Positions 8,004 to 18,721 of a DNA stretch of 64,000 nt are shown here, piece after piece. The position numbers were made by a program, and so were the translations under genes. Positions within the stretch are counted from its first letter, which is position 1, and each line of letters starts with the position of its first letter. The stretch is taken from contig NZ_QUFI01000010.1 in the NCBI RefSeq assembly GCF_003478505.1, positions 51,689 to 115,688 on the forward strand, given 5' to 3'. The notes beneath the pieces are model-generated. The model was not told the origin of the DNA. It searched no databases and was given only the letters and a program-made list of their open reading frames with translations. Source of the stretch: Clostridium sp. AF27-2AA. Its GTDB lineage: Bacteria > Bacillota > Clostridia > Lachnospirales > Lachnospiraceae.

Positions 8004-9274
8004 ACAAACCCTACTCTTTTCCATATGGAAAAACAACTCAGACTGCAGTTCTTCCAGAAACCTGTATTCAGGCTGTCATCGAATCTGATCTGTCCTCTTA
8101 CAGGCCACCTCTGGGACCGGAGGAAACCGTCAAATATGCACTGGAAAATCCACATGATACCGCCGAGCTTTCTGTTCTCGCCAAGGGCTGCAAAACCGTT
8201 ACGGTCATCACCTCTGACCACACCCGCCCCATGCCCAGCCAGATCACGATGCCGCTTCTTCTACAGGAAATCCGAAAAGGCAATCCGGATGTACAAATTA
8301 CCATTCTGATTGCTACCGGCTGTCACAGAAAAACTACACAGAAAGAACTGACAGAACGATTTGGCGAGACCATTGTCAAGCAGGAACACATTGTTGTCCA
8401 TAATTGTGATGAAGGCCCATTCTGCCAGATTGGCACCAGTCCCAGCGGCAACCATATCGAACTAAACCAGATTGCCTGTGAAGCAGATCTGCTGATTGCT
8501 GAGGGATTTATTGAGCCGCATTTCTTTGCAGGTTTCTCTGGCGGCCGAAAAAGCATCCTTCCTGGTGTTGCCTCCAGAAAAACCATTATGTACAATCATG
8601 CGGCCTGCAATATTCATGATCCTCATTCCGTCTCAGGCATTCTGGAAGGAAATCCAGTTCATGAAGATATGCTCTTTGCTGCAAAAGCTTCTGGAATCCG
8701 CTTTATCCTGAATGTGATCCTGAACCAGAATAAAGAAATTATCGGCGCAGTAGCCGGTGACATTGATACTGCCCATAAAGCCGGCGTTGCCTTTTTATCT
8801 TCTATGTGCCGCCGCAAACCAGTTTTTTCAGATATTGTAATCACTTCCAACGGCGGCTATCCTCTTGATCAGAATATCTACCAGAGTGTCAAGGGAATGA
8901 CCACTGCTGCTGCCTCCTGCAAAAAGGGTGGTATCATTATTATGCTTTCCAGCTGCTGTGACGGACATGGCGGTCAGGATTTCTTCCAGACCTTTGCCCG
9001 AGAGCCAGATACCAAAAAAATTCTCGATGACATCCTTTCGCGCGCGCAGACTAAAACGATTCCAGATCAGTGGCAGTCCCAGATTTTCTGTCAGATTCTT
9101 CTGGACCACACTGTAATTCTGGTAAGCGATGCACCCAGAGAGATGGTAGAAGCCCTGCACCTTATTTATAGCAATTCCCTTTCCGATGCCTTTTGCCAGG
9201 CCGTCGAAATTCTGCATAAACCGGAACCTTCCATCACCCTGATTCCTGATGGCGTTTCTGTCATTTTAACCTGA
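8000..9274 (+). CDS. larA: LarA-family nickel-dependent 2-hydroxyacid racemase
   Basis: A 424-residue protein matching lactate racemase LarA. Catalytic and cofactor residues fall where expected: His109 in ATGCHR, His174 in EPHFFAGFSGGRK, Lys184 (covalent attachment of the nickel pincer cofactor) and His200 in NHA. An SDHTRP motif lies at 72-77. LarA enzymes interconvert D and L forms of lactate or other 2-hydroxyacids. The maturation genes larB, larC and larE are not in this window, so the cofactor must be made elsewhere. The start overlaps the preceding regulator (ATGA). Linkage to a TRAP transporter suggests that the transported acid is the substrate; which acid is unknown. Confidence 0.88.
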   Translation: MNKPYSFPYGKTTQTAVLPETCIQAVIESDLSSYRPPLGPEETVKYALENPHDTAELSVLAKGCKTVTVITSDHTRPMPSQITMPLLLQEIRKGNPDVQITILIATGCHRKTTQKELTERFGETIVKQEHIVVHNCDEGPFCQIGTSPSGNHIELNQIACEADLLIAEGFIEPHFFAGFSGGRKSILPGVASRKTIMYNHAACNIHDPHSVSGILEGNPVHEDMLFAAKASGIRFILNVILNQNKEIIGAVAGDIDTAHKAGVAFLSSMCRRKPVFSDIVITSNGGYPLDQNIYQSVKGMTTAAASCKKGGIIIMLSSCCDGHGGQDFFQTFAREPDTKKILDDILSRAQTKTIPDQWQSQIFCQILLDHTVILVSDAPREMVEALHLIYSNSLSDAFCQAVEILHKPEPSITLIPDGVSVILT

Positions 9275-9312
9275 TTATCTTTTTCCATCAAAAACCATTT
9301 CTAACTGAAACG

Positions 9313-9361
9313 AAAAATCCCACAGGATCTGGGCAAACTGCCCGGTCCTGTGGGATTTTTT
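9313..9361. terminator. Bidirectional terminator between larA and gdhA
   Basis: AAAAATCCCACAGGA pairs with TCCTGTGGGATTTTT around an inner GGGC/GCCC stem. A-run and T-run flank both sides, so it can end transcription of larA (plus) and gdhA (minus), which converge here. Confidence 0.85.
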
Positions 9362-9389
9362 ATATCTTTGTTTTAACTCAAATCAGATT

Positions 9390-10851
<1,462 letters not shown>

Positions 10852-10935
10852 TCCCTTCATTTTGAAACTTTCATTGTAAAAAATCATGGCAGATATACCC
10901 TGGATTTATATTTTCATTAAGCGGTCATAACAAAA

Positions 10936-12858
10936 TTAAGACTGTGCGGCGATTTTTTCGGCTAATTCCTGTAAGTACATCCACCGGTCCATTTTCTCTT
11001 CCAGAAGTGCTTCCTTCTCCGCCTTCTCAGTCATGAGCTGATTTAACCTGCCGTAATTGGTAGCGGACTCCGCGATCTGGCCATCCAGTGCTTCCAGATC
11101 CGCTTCCAGTCCGGCGATTTCATCCTCAATAGTGTCCCACTCCCGCTGCTCCTTGAAGGAGAATTTCAGCTTCTTCTGGTGGGCTCTGCCGTCCTGGGAG
11201 GATTTCTTTGCAGCGGTTCCGGATGCTTCATCGACTCCGGTCTCACCTGCCGCTCCCTGCGCACTTCCGCCTGCATTTCCAGCACTGCTGTTTCCGGCTC
11301 CGCTCCGATTTCCGCCAGCGCTGCCCCGGCCTGCACCATTTCCGCCTGACAGTTCCGGATGCTTCATCAGATAAGCTGCCTGGTAATCCGTAAAGCCTCC
11401 CTCATACTGCACCACATTTCCATCGCCCTCAAAAGCAAAGATCCGGCGCACCATACGGTCCAGGAAATACCGGTCATGGGATACAGTAATGACAATACCC
11501 TGGAAGTTGTCCAGATAATCCTCCAGAATGGTCAGAGTGCGAATATCCAGATCATTGGTCGGCTCATCCAAAAGCAGTACATTCGGAGCATCCATCAGAA
11601 TGCGCAGCAGATACAGACGCCGCTTCTCACCTCCGGAAAGACGGCTGATGGTGGTGTACTGCACACTGCCCGGGAACAGAAAACGCTCCAGCATCTGGGA
11701 CGCGCTGATGCTTCCATCCTTCGTCTGCACATACTCTGCCACGTTGCGGATGTAGTCGATGACCTTCAGATTCTCATCCATGGCCTCATTCTCCTGGGAG
11801 AAATAGCCGATCTTGACCGTCTGTCCGATCTCGATGGTTCCGGAATCCGGCTGAACCCATCCGGCGATCATCTTCATGAGGGTGGACTTTCCGCTTCCGT
11901 TCGGCCCGATGATGCCGACCCGGTCATTCTTTAAAAAGATATAGGTGAAATCCTTTAACAGTACCTTATTGCCATAGGCCTTGCAGAGATCCTTTACCTC
12001 CACGGTAGTCCGGCCCAGACGGCTGGAGATGGACTCCATCTCCACTTCCTTGTCAAACTCCGGCGCATCCATATCCCGCAGTGCCTCATAGCGCTGGATA
12101 TGGGCCTTCTGCTTGGTGGAACGGGCCCTGGCACCGCGCTGCATCCAGGCAAGCTCAGTCCGCAGAATCGTCTGGCGCTTGCGCTCGGAAGCCACCGCCA
12201 TGTCGATACGCTCTGCCTTTAACTTGACAAAGCCTTCATAGTTGGTCTGATAGCTGTAGAGCTTTCCCTTGTCTAGCTCCACAATGCGGTTGGTCACGCT
12301 GTCCAGAAAATACCGGTCATGGGTGATCATCAGCAGGGCGCCCCGGAATTTCTTTAAATACTCCTCTAGCCAGTCTGCCATTTCACTGTCTAAGTGGTTG
12401 GTCGGCTCGTCCAGGATCAGAAGGTCGGCCGTGGAGAGCAGCACACTGGTCAGCGCCACACGTTTTCTCTGGCCGCCGGACAGATGCTCCACCTTCTCAT
12501 CAAAGTCATAAATGCCAAGTCTTGTCAGAATATTCTTGGCACTGGCCTCAATTTCTTCCCGGGAAGAAAAATGCGGCTCGTCCTGATTGTCCCGCACAAT
12601 AGCATCCAGAACTGTATCACCGGCAGTAAATACCGGAATCTGGGGCAGATAGCGGACGTAAAGATTTCTGCGGCGCACTACAGAGCCATCGTCTGGCTCC
12701 TCCAGTCCGGCCACAATTTTCAGAAGGGTAGACTTTCCGGTACCGTTGATGCCGATGAGGCCCACCTTCTCGCCCTCATTGATGCTGAACGCTGTATCAT
12801 CAAACAGCAGGCGCTCAGTATAAGATTTTGTCAGATGTTCGATTGTAATTAAACTCAT
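10936..12858 (-). CDS. ABC-F family ATPase with C-terminal coiled coil
   Basis: A 640-residue soluble protein with two ATP-binding cassettes. Cassette 1 has Walker A GINGTGKST (36-44), LSGGQRKRVAL and LDEPTNHLD. Cassette 2 has GPNGSGKST, LSGGEKRRLYLL and LDEPTNDLD. The inter-cassette linker is Arg/Lys-rich (ARARSTKQKAHIQRYEAL). No membrane domain is present, so it is an ABC-F protein that acts on the ribosome rather than a transporter. Residues about 500-560 are a low-complexity Gly/Ser/Ala stretch leading into a charged coiled coil, like the Uup-type C-terminal domain. Whether it is a translation factor or an antibiotic-protection protein cannot be decided from sequence. Confidence 0.9.
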   Translation of the reverse strand: MSLITIEHLTKSYTERLLFDDTAFSINEGEKVGLIGINGTGKSTLLKIVAGLEEPDDGSVVRRRNLYVRYLPQIPVFTAGDTVLDAIVRDNQDEPHFSSREEIEASAKNILTRLGIYDFDEKVEHLSGGQRKRVALTSVLLSTADLLILDEPTNHLDSEMADWLEEYLKKFRGALLMITHDRYFLDSVTNRIVELDKGKLYSYQTNYEGFVKLKAERIDMAVASERKRQTILRTELAWMQRGARARSTKQKAHIQRYEALRDMDAPEFDKEVEMESISSRLGRTTVEVKDLCKAYGNKVLLKDFTYIFLKNDRVGIIGPNGSGKSTLMKMIAGWVQPDSGTIEIGQTVKIGYFSQENEAMDENLKVIDYIRNVAEYVQTKDGSISASQMLERFLFPGSVQYTTISRLSGGEKRRLYLLRILMDAPNVLLLDEPTNDLDIRTLTILEDYLDNFQGIVITVSHDRYFLDRMVRRIFAFEGDGNVVQYEGGFTDYQAAYLMKHPELSGGNGAGRGSAGGNRSGAGNSSAGNAGGSAQGAAGETGVDEASGTAAKKSSQDGRAHQKKLKFSFKEQREWDTIEDEIAGLEADLEALDGQIAESATNYGRLNQLMTEKAEKEALLEEKMDRWMYLQELAEKIAAQS

Positions 12859-12950
12859 AAGTCCTCCATGACATGTCAGTCAGAATGTGTCCGGGGATGC
12901 CGCCTTTGCCCACAAGGCAAACCGCGCAGCTTCCACCAGACGCACCATGG

Positions 12951-13001
12951 AAAAAGGGCAGTCCCCTTCGATCCCCTCCGGGTCTCTTTCAGGACTGCCC
13001 T
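12951..13001 (-). terminator. Terminator downstream of the second ABC-F gene
   Basis: On the minus strand AGGGCAGTCC pairs with GGACTGCCCT, followed by TTTTT. It lies directly after the ABC-F gene at 13012-14643. Confidence 0.8.
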
Positions 13002-13011
13002 ATAACTATTT

Positions 13012-14643
13012 TTAGTCTTCGTCTTTCTCCTCAACAGAGAATACAAAACGTTTTCTTGCCATCTCATCGCTCTCAAGGTACTCGTCGTAGGTAGTGATCT
13101 TATCGATCAGCTTACCATTTACGATCTCCATGATGCGGTTTGCGGTGGTCTGTACGATCTGATGGTCACGGGAAGAGAAGATCAGAACACCCGGGAATTT
13201 GATCAGACCGTTGTTCAGCGCAGTAATGGACTCCATATCCAGATGGTCAGTCGGCTCATCTAACATCAGCACATTGGCGCCGGAGATCATCAGCTTGGAA
13301 AGCATGCAGCGAACCTTCTCACCACCGGAAAGAACGCGGACCTTCTTCACGCCATCCTCACCTGCAAACAGCATACGGCCAAGGAAACCACGTACATAAG
13401 TTACATCCTTTTCCGGAGAATACTGGGTCAGCCAGTCTACGATGGTATCATCGCTGTCAAACTCAGCGGTGTTGTCCTTCGGGAAGTAGGACTGGGTAGT
13501 AGTCAGGCCCCACTTGTAGGAACCCTCATCCGGCTCCATCTGACCAGACAGGATCTGGAACAGAACGGTCTTCGCGCGCTCGTTCGGTCCTACCAGGGCA
13601 ACCTTGTTGTCACGGGTCAGGGTAAAGCTGATGCCATCTAAGATCTTCTCGCCGTCGATAGTCTTGGATAAATTCTCAACGGTAAGAACCTCGTTTCCGA
13701 TCTCGCGGAACGGGCGGAAGTCGATGTACGGATACTTACGGCTGGACGGACGGATGTCATCTAACTCGATCTTCTCCAGGGCACGCTTTCTGGAAGTAGC
13801 CTGCTTGGACTTGGAAGCGTTTGCGGAGAATCGCTGAATGAACTCCTGCAGCTCTTTGATCTTCTCCTCTTTCTTGCGGTTTGCTTCCTTCATCTGTTTT
13901 ACCATTAACTGGCTGGACTCATACCAGAAGTCGTAGTTACCAGCGTACAGCTGAATCTTGCCGTAGTCGATATCCGCGATGTTGGTGCAGACCTTGTTCA
14001 GGAAGTAACGGTCATGGGATACCACGATAACGGTATTCTCAAAGTTAATTAAGAACTCCTCCAGCCATGCGATCGCGTCCAGATCCAGATGGTTGGTCGG
14101 CTCGTCGAGGAGCAGGATGTCCGGGTTTCCGAACAGTGCCTGTGCCAGCAGGACTTTGACCTTTAACGCACCGGTTAAATCCTTCATGAGGCTGTAGTGA
14201 TACTCGGTATCAACTCCCAGGCCGTTTAACAGGTTAGCTGCGTCAGATTCAGCCTCCCAGCCATTCATCTCTGCAAACTCTCCCTCTAACTCTGCTGCCT
14301 TGATTCCGTCCTCATCAGAGAAATCCGGCTTCATATAGATAGCATCCTTCTCTTTCATCACATCGTACAGGCGCTTGTTGCCCATGATCACGGTATCCAG
14401 TACGGTGTACTCGTCGTATTTAAAGTGGTCCTGCTGCAGGAAAGACAGACGCTGACCCTGGGTGATCACAACATCACCGTTGGTCGGTTCTAACTGTCCG
14501 GATAAGATTTTTAAGAAGGTAGACTTTCCGGCACCATTCGCGCCGATGAGTCCGTAACAGTTTCCCTCGGTAAATTTGATATTTACATCTTCAAATAATG
14601 CTTTTTTCCCCACACGCAGGGTAACACCATTTGCACTAATCAT
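13012..14643 (-). CDS. ABC-F family ATPase with degenerate motifs (YkpA/YbiT-like)
   Basis: About 543 residues with two cassettes and an interdomain linker rich in Lys/Arg. Cassette 1 has a normal Walker A (GANGAGKST) and LDEPTNHLD, but its signature reads LTGALKVKVLLAQALF instead of LSGGQ. Cassette 2 has LSGGEKVRCML and LDEPTDHLD, but its Walker A reads GPNERAKT and its switch region SSRDHQ. This is the pattern of the YkpA/YbiT-like ABC-F branch as I recall it. The start is taken at ATG 14643 (MISANGVTL); an in-frame GTG at 14655 is the alternative. It is separated from the ABC-F gene at 10936 by a terminator. Confidence 0.88.
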   Translation of the reverse strand: MISANGVTLRVGKKALFEDVNIKFTEGNCYGLIGANGAGKSTFLKILSGQLEPTNGDVVITQGQRLSFLQQDHFKYDEYTVLDTVIMGNKRLYDVMKEKDAIYMKPDFSDEDGIKAAELEGEFAEMNGWEAESDAANLLNGLGVDTEYHYSLMKDLTGALKVKVLLAQALFGNPDILLLDEPTNHLDLDAIAWLEEFLINFENTVIVVSHDRYFLNKVCTNIADIDYGKIQLYAGNYDFWYESSQLMVKQMKEANRKKEEKIKELQEFIQRFSANASKSKQATSRKRALEKIELDDIRPSSRKYPYIDFRPFREIGNEVLTVENLSKTIDGEKILDGISFTLTRDNKVALVGPNERAKTVLFQILSGQMEPDEGSYKWGLTTTQSYFPKDNTAEFDSDDTIVDWLTQYSPEKDVTYVRGFLGRMLFAGEDGVKKVRVLSGGEKVRCMLSKLMISGANVLMLDEPTDHLDMESITALNNGLIKFPGVLIFSSRDHQIVQTTANRIMEIVNGKLIDKITTYDEYLESDEMARKRFVFSVEEKDED

Positions 14644-14662
14644 TCTTTCTAACACCTTTCAT

Positions 14663-14690
14663 AAAAAAGAGGGGCATTGTCATGTCCCTC
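14663..14690 (-). terminator. Weak terminator-like hairpin upstream of the ABC-F gene
   Basis: On the minus strand GAGGG and CCCTC pair around a 12-base loop and are followed by TTTTTT. It lies between the fliB-like gene and the ABC-F start. It could end the fliB transcript or attenuate the ABC-F gene, since it lies in that gene's leader; attenuation by such hairpins is known for antibiotic-responsive ABC-F genes. Confidence 0.5.
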
Positions 14691-14764
14691 GTCTTTTGCA
14701 TCATTTATATTTTACAGGAATTTCCGTATTTTGCAAGCGCTATTTCTACGGTTTTTGCAGGAAT

Positions 14765-16066
14765 TTAGCGGTTTTTCCACTCAACAGCAGCCGCAAGCAG
14801 TGCTTTCAGGCAAAACTCCTCCCTTTTCACCAGTTCATCCTCTAAAAGGCCCCGGTTTTCATCCGAGTGTTCCACCTCTCTGGAGAAGCAGTGCACCAGA
14901 TCCACAATCTGCGTTTCCGGCAATGCCGCTGCTGCCACTTTGCCTCTGATTCCGGTCGGAGCTGCTGTCGCAGGCCCTCCATGCGTTTTCTCCTGCAGCC
15001 ACTCCGCCATCAGCATCTCCTCCACCAGAATCGTGGCTGCCACAGCCAGCTTCATCTTGCCATATGGGTTATCATTATAAACAGCCCCGCAGAAGTAGCC
15101 GAACACAAAGTATACCATGATCTGTTCCCGGAGAAGCTCCAGGCGTGTGCCGTTTGCCGTAAGAAAAGCCCGGCGGTTCGCCTCATATGCCTCTTTCCCG
15201 GCTCCGTAAAGGATTTCGTCCATACCATCCCGGCGATCAGGCCATGCAGGATCCAGGGGCTCCATCTTCTCAAACACCGTGTAGAGTTCACTGGCCGTCT
15301 CAAAGCGGCTGTACTGCTCCAGACTAGCAGATGCCAGACGGCGGCAGAACCGCGTCACAGTCGCTCCAGCTCCGGCATGTCCAGCCTGACCGGCATCTTT
15401 CACAGACATACCATCCGCGCCCTGTGCCGCCTTGCACATATTTCCTACCCGATACCGCTCCAGCAGCTCATCCACCTCATACAGCTTCTCGTTCCACACC
15501 CTGCGCTGCAGATCATGTGCCAGAGCCAGGCACAGTGCCATGCGAAGTTCACTGGACAATTCCCGGTTTTCCAGAATCTCAAAGATCACATCCCGCGCTT
15601 CCCCAAGCTTGGTATACAGGAAGAAATCAAAATCCTCGTCCTCGCAGCTCTCTTCTTTGTCGTTCTCACTGGAAAGGAACCGCACCGGCTCCTTTGTCCC
15701 CAGAATGATCCGTGCCGCCTCAATACAGGACAGACACAGTGACACTTCCCGCACACCATCAAACACCTCGATATGGCGCGGATACGTCTTACAGGTCCAG
15801 CACAGACTGTCCGGTCCCATACCCGTATAAAGGTCGCAAAGGTTTTCCTCATTCAGAAAAGCGCAGCGGTGCTCCTTCTGCTTGAAACACTTCTGTTTCC
15901 AGTCCACCGACTTCTTTAAACGCGCTTTCATCCCGCCTTTCGCATGACGGTACTTTTCCAAAGACTTCGGATCGATCGTGATCGCCCACCCCGCGCAGCA
16001 GGTATCCTCACACTCCGAAGCAATACACCGGAATTTTTTATAATAATGCGGATATGTATACAGCAT
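14765..16066 (-). CDS. fliB: FliB-like lysine N-methylase (Cys-rich)
   Basis: A 433-residue cytoplasmic protein. The first 120 residues hold the family's cysteine cluster (CIASECEDTCCAGW, later CAFLNEENLCDLY and LCWTCKTYPRH), probably a metal or Fe-S site. It matches flagellin lysine-N-methylase FliB, which methylates surface lysines of flagellin. No flagellar genes are in this window, and homologues occur in non-motile Lachnospiraceae, so the target may differ. GGGGA lies before the ATG. It is an apparent single-gene unit. Confidence 0.75.
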   Translation of the reverse strand: MLYTYPHYYKKFRCIASECEDTCCAGWAITIDPKSLEKYRHAKGGMKARLKKSVDWKQKCFKQKEHRCAFLNEENLCDLYTGMGPDSLCWTCKTYPRHIEVFDGVREVSLCLSCIEAARIILGTKEPVRFLSSENDKEESCEDEDFDFFLYTKLGEARDVIFEILENRELSSELRMALCLALAHDLQRRVWNEKLYEVDELLERYRVGNMCKAAQGADGMSVKDAGQAGHAGAGATVTRFCRRLASASLEQYSRFETASELYTVFEKMEPLDPAWPDRRDGMDEILYGAGKEAYEANRRAFLTANGTRLELLREQIMVYFVFGYFCGAVYNDNPYGKMKLAVAATILVEEMLMAEWLQEKTHGGPATAAPTGIRGKVAAAALPETQIVDLVHCFSREVEHSDENRGLLEDELVKREEFCLKALLAAAVEWKNR

Positions 16067-16142
16067 AGCCGTCCCCTCTTTCTAGCAGACAATTTTTCTC
16101 ACTTCTGCCCCATTATATCAAGTTCCCACAGTAAATACAACA

Positions 16143-16176
16143 GGCCCGGAAAGCTGTCAAAATGGCTTTCCGGGCC
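16143..16176. terminator. Strong hairpin downstream of the amino-acid ABC operon
   Basis: GGCCCGGAAAGC (16143-16154) and GCTTTCCGGGCC (16165-16176) form a perfect 12-bp stem with a 10-base loop. On the minus strand a moderately T-rich stretch follows, ending transcription of the ABC importer operon. Confidence 0.75.
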
Positions 16177-16194
16177 CTACTCTTACAATAACAA

Positions 16195-16962
16195 TTATTT
16201 TAACATATCTCCGTAGCGTCCCAGGAAATTCTTCGTCCGCTCATTCTCGGACGCGAATACCTGTGCCGGGGTTCCTTCCTCAACAATGACTCCATCCGCC
16301 ACAAAGATCACGCGGTCGGAGATATCTCTCGCGAAGGCCATCTCATGGGTTACGATCACCATGGCGATATGCAGGTCCGCCAGAGATTTGATGACCTTAA
16401 GTACCTCACCGGTCAGCTCTGGATCCAGTGCGGAGGTCGGTTCATCGAAGAACAGGATCTTCGGATTTAATGCCAGGGCGCGGGCAATGGCAACACGCTG
16501 GCACTGTCCGCCGGACAGCTGGCACGGATAAGCATCTGCCTTGTCGGCCAGGCCCATCTTCTCCAGAAGCTCCATCGCCACCTTGCGTACCTCTTCCTTA
16601 TCCCGCTTCTGCACAGCCACCGGCGCGTCCATCACATTGCGGAGCACCGAGTAGTGCGGAAACAGGTTAAAGTTCTGAAACACCAGGCCATAATTCTGCT
16701 GGATCTTCTTTAACTCTGCCTTCGATGCGTAAACTGCATTGCCCTTTTCATCGTTCCATGCGGCCTTCTCTCCCAGGTAAATGAGCTCGCCGCTGTCCAT
16801 GGTTTCCAGCATGGTAGCACAGCGCAGCAGCGTAGATTTACCGGAGCCGGACGGTCCGATGATGGAGACGATCTCGCCCTCTCCTACATGCAGAGAAATA
16901 TCCTGAATGACCTTAAGGTCTCCAAATGATTTTTTCACATGATTCATTTCCAGTAAGTTCAT
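16195..16962 (-). CDS. Polar amino-acid ABC transporter, ATP-binding protein
   Basis: 255 residues with Walker [10 protein letters not shown] (36-44), signature [15 protein letters not shown], Walker [15 protein letters not shown] and the switch histidine VTHEM. This is the GlnQ/HisP type that drives uptake of polar amino acids. It is the last gene of a three-gene operon with a permease and a binding lipoprotein. The ligand (glutamine, cystine or another) is not specified by the sequence. Confidence 0.93.
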   Translation of the reverse strand: MNLLEMNHVKKSFGDLKVIQDISLHVGEGEIVSIIGPSGSGKSTLLRCATMLETMDSGELIYLGEKAAWNDEKGNAVYASKAELKKIQQNYGLVFQNFNLFPHYSVLRNVMDAPVAVQKRDKEEVRKVAMELLEKMGLADKADAYPCQLSGGQCQRVAIARALALNPKILFFDEPTSALDPELTGEVLKVIKSLADLHIAMVIVTHEMAFARDISDRVIFVADGVIVEEGTPAQVFASENERTKNFLGRYGDMLK

Positions 16963-16977
16963 GATATTCCTCCGGTT

Positions 16978-17631
16978 TTATTCATAATAGGACAGTTTCT
17001 TCTCAATCCACTCCATGACAACCGCCACCACAAGGTTAAAGATGTAGTAGAATAATCCGGCTGCCACAAACGGGATCATGCTAGTCTGGGAAGATGCCAG
17101 CGCTTTCGCGATGGAGAACATCTCCAGAACGCTGATGGTAAATGCCAGGGATGTATCCTTGACCAGGGTAATGACCTCGTTGGTCACAGACGGCAGGATC
17201 CGCTTGATTACCTGGGGCAGGATGATACGGAAAAATGTCTGGCTGCGGCTGTAGCCCAGAAGCTTTGCTGCCTCATACTGACCGGCCGGCATGGACTGGA
17301 TGCCGCTGCGGTAAATCTCCGCGAAGTACGCCGCGTAGTTGATGACAAAGCCGATCATCGCCGCGATCAGTCGGTAATTATTGCTCTTAATCTTAATGCC
17401 AAACAGATAATACGGTCCAAAATAAACGACCATCAGCTGCAGCATCAGTGGAGTGCCGCGCATGATGGAAATGTAAGTTTTCACAATTGCCTGCAAAACC
17501 TTATTCTTCGACATTCTGCCGAAGGCGATCAGAAGACCAAGGGGCAGGGAAAAGGCCAGTGTCACCACAAAAATCTCTGTGCTGACCAGCATTCCTCCCG
17601 CTAATTGTGATATCATGGTATTAATCTGCAT
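16978..17631 (-). CDS. Polar amino-acid ABC transporter, permease
   Basis: 217 residues with about five membrane helices and the EAA-type cytoplasmic loop (YEAAKLLGYSRSQTFFRIILP, here with GYSRSQ replacing the usual GLS) that docks on the ATPase. It belongs to the HisM/GlnP family. It lies 15 bp upstream of the ATPase gene and 36 bp downstream of the binding protein. Confidence 0.93.
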   Translation of the reverse strand: MQINTMISQLAGGMLVSTEIFVVTLAFSLPLGLLIAFGRMSKNKVLQAIVKTYISIMRGTPLMLQLMVVYFGPYYLFGIKIKSNNYRLIAAMIGFVINYAAYFAEIYRSGIQSMPAGQYEAAKLLGYSRSQTFFRIILPQVIKRILPSVTNEVITLVKDTSLAFTISVLEMFSIAKALASSQTSMIPFVAAGLFYYIFNLVVAVVMEWIEKKLSYYE

Positions 17632-17667
17632 AACTTCTGCTCCTTCGTCTTCTGATTCATGTAAACT

Positions 17668-18546
17668 TTATTTTCCGATGGTAGTTACATCACGGCCAAA
17701 CCATTTCTCAGAAATCTCTGCCATGGTGCCGTCTGCTGCCATCTCGTCCAGTGCGCCCTGAACTTTATCTCTTAACTCTTCGTTGCCCTTCTTAAAGCCA
17801 ATGCCGTACTCCTCGGAAGAAAGGGTCTCATCCAGGATCACGTACTTGTCAGACTCGCCTCTCTGCTCGATCTGATAACCGGCTACGATGACATCCATTG
17901 CGATGGCATCTACACTGCCCATCTCCAGATCCATGAATGCGGTGTTGTAATCTGGGGTAGTCTGCAGGGTTCCGAAGGTTGCGCTTAACTCTGCGTTGTC
18001 CTTTAACGCTGCCTCTGCGGAAGAATCGGTCTGAACCTCAACAACCTTGCCAGCCAGATCAGCCAGAGAGCTGATGCCGGAGTCTGCTGCTACAACGAAT
18101 ACCTGGCTGTTGTCCATATATGGCTCACTCCAGGTGTACGCATCTTCACGTCCGTTCATGGTGAAACCATTCCAGATGCAGTCGATGGTGCCGGAGCTTA
18201 ATTCCATATCCTTTGCGTCCCATGCGATCGGCTGCGGAACAAACTCAAGGCCCAGTCTGTCAGCAACTTCCTTTGCCAGCTCCAGGTCGAAGCCGGTGTA
18301 CTCACCATCATCGCCAACAAAACCCATCGGCGGAAAATCCTGGTCAAAACCTACGGTAAAGGTACCGCCCAGCTCGCCAGCCTCATCTGCTGCCTCTGCG
18401 GTGGTTTCCTCTGCAGTGCTCTCTTCAGCGGAAGTCTCTGCCTCAGTTGCTGCTGCGGTGGTCTCTGCCGGTTTGCTGCCTCCGCATGCGGTCATGGATA
18501 CGACCATCATACCTGCCATTGCTGCGCTTAACATTCTCTTTCTCAT
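17668..18546 (-). CDS. Polar amino-acid ABC transporter, substrate-binding lipoprotein
   Basis: 292 residues. The signal sequence ends in VSMTAC (Cys21), followed by an Ala/Glu/Thr linker and a family 3 solute-binding domain. FDQDFPPMGFVGDDGEYTGF and the Asp/Arg region NGREDAYTWSEPY are typical of amino-acid binding proteins. The start at 18546 is chosen because GAGGAGG precedes it; seven in-frame upstream codons lack a site. It is the first gene of the operon. Confidence 0.93.
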   Translation of the reverse strand: MRKRMLSAAMAGMMVVSMTACGGSKPAETTAAATEAETSAEESTAEETTAEAADEAGELGGTFTVGFDQDFPPMGFVGDDGEYTGFDLELAKEVADRLGLEFVPQPIAWDAKDMELSSGTIDCIWNGFTMNGREDAYTWSEPYMDNSQVFVVAADSGISSLADLAGKVVEVQTDSSAEAALKDNAELSATFGTLQTTPDYNTAFMDLEMGSVDAIAMDVIVAGYQIEQRGESDKYVILDETLSSEEYGIGFKKGNEELRDKVQGALDEMAADGTMAEISEKWFGRDVTTIGK

Positions 18547-18721
18547 AATATTCCTCCTCACGAACAATACTCATTTCGCCATGACGCTTTCCTTGTACAC
18601 GTTCCGCGAACACGTTACCATGGTAGCATACTAAAGTGTTTCTGTCTACCCTTTTTTCGCAAACTTAGCGCAAAACTGGAATTCTTATTACAAAAGAGCG
18701 GCTATGGCACACATTTTCTCA

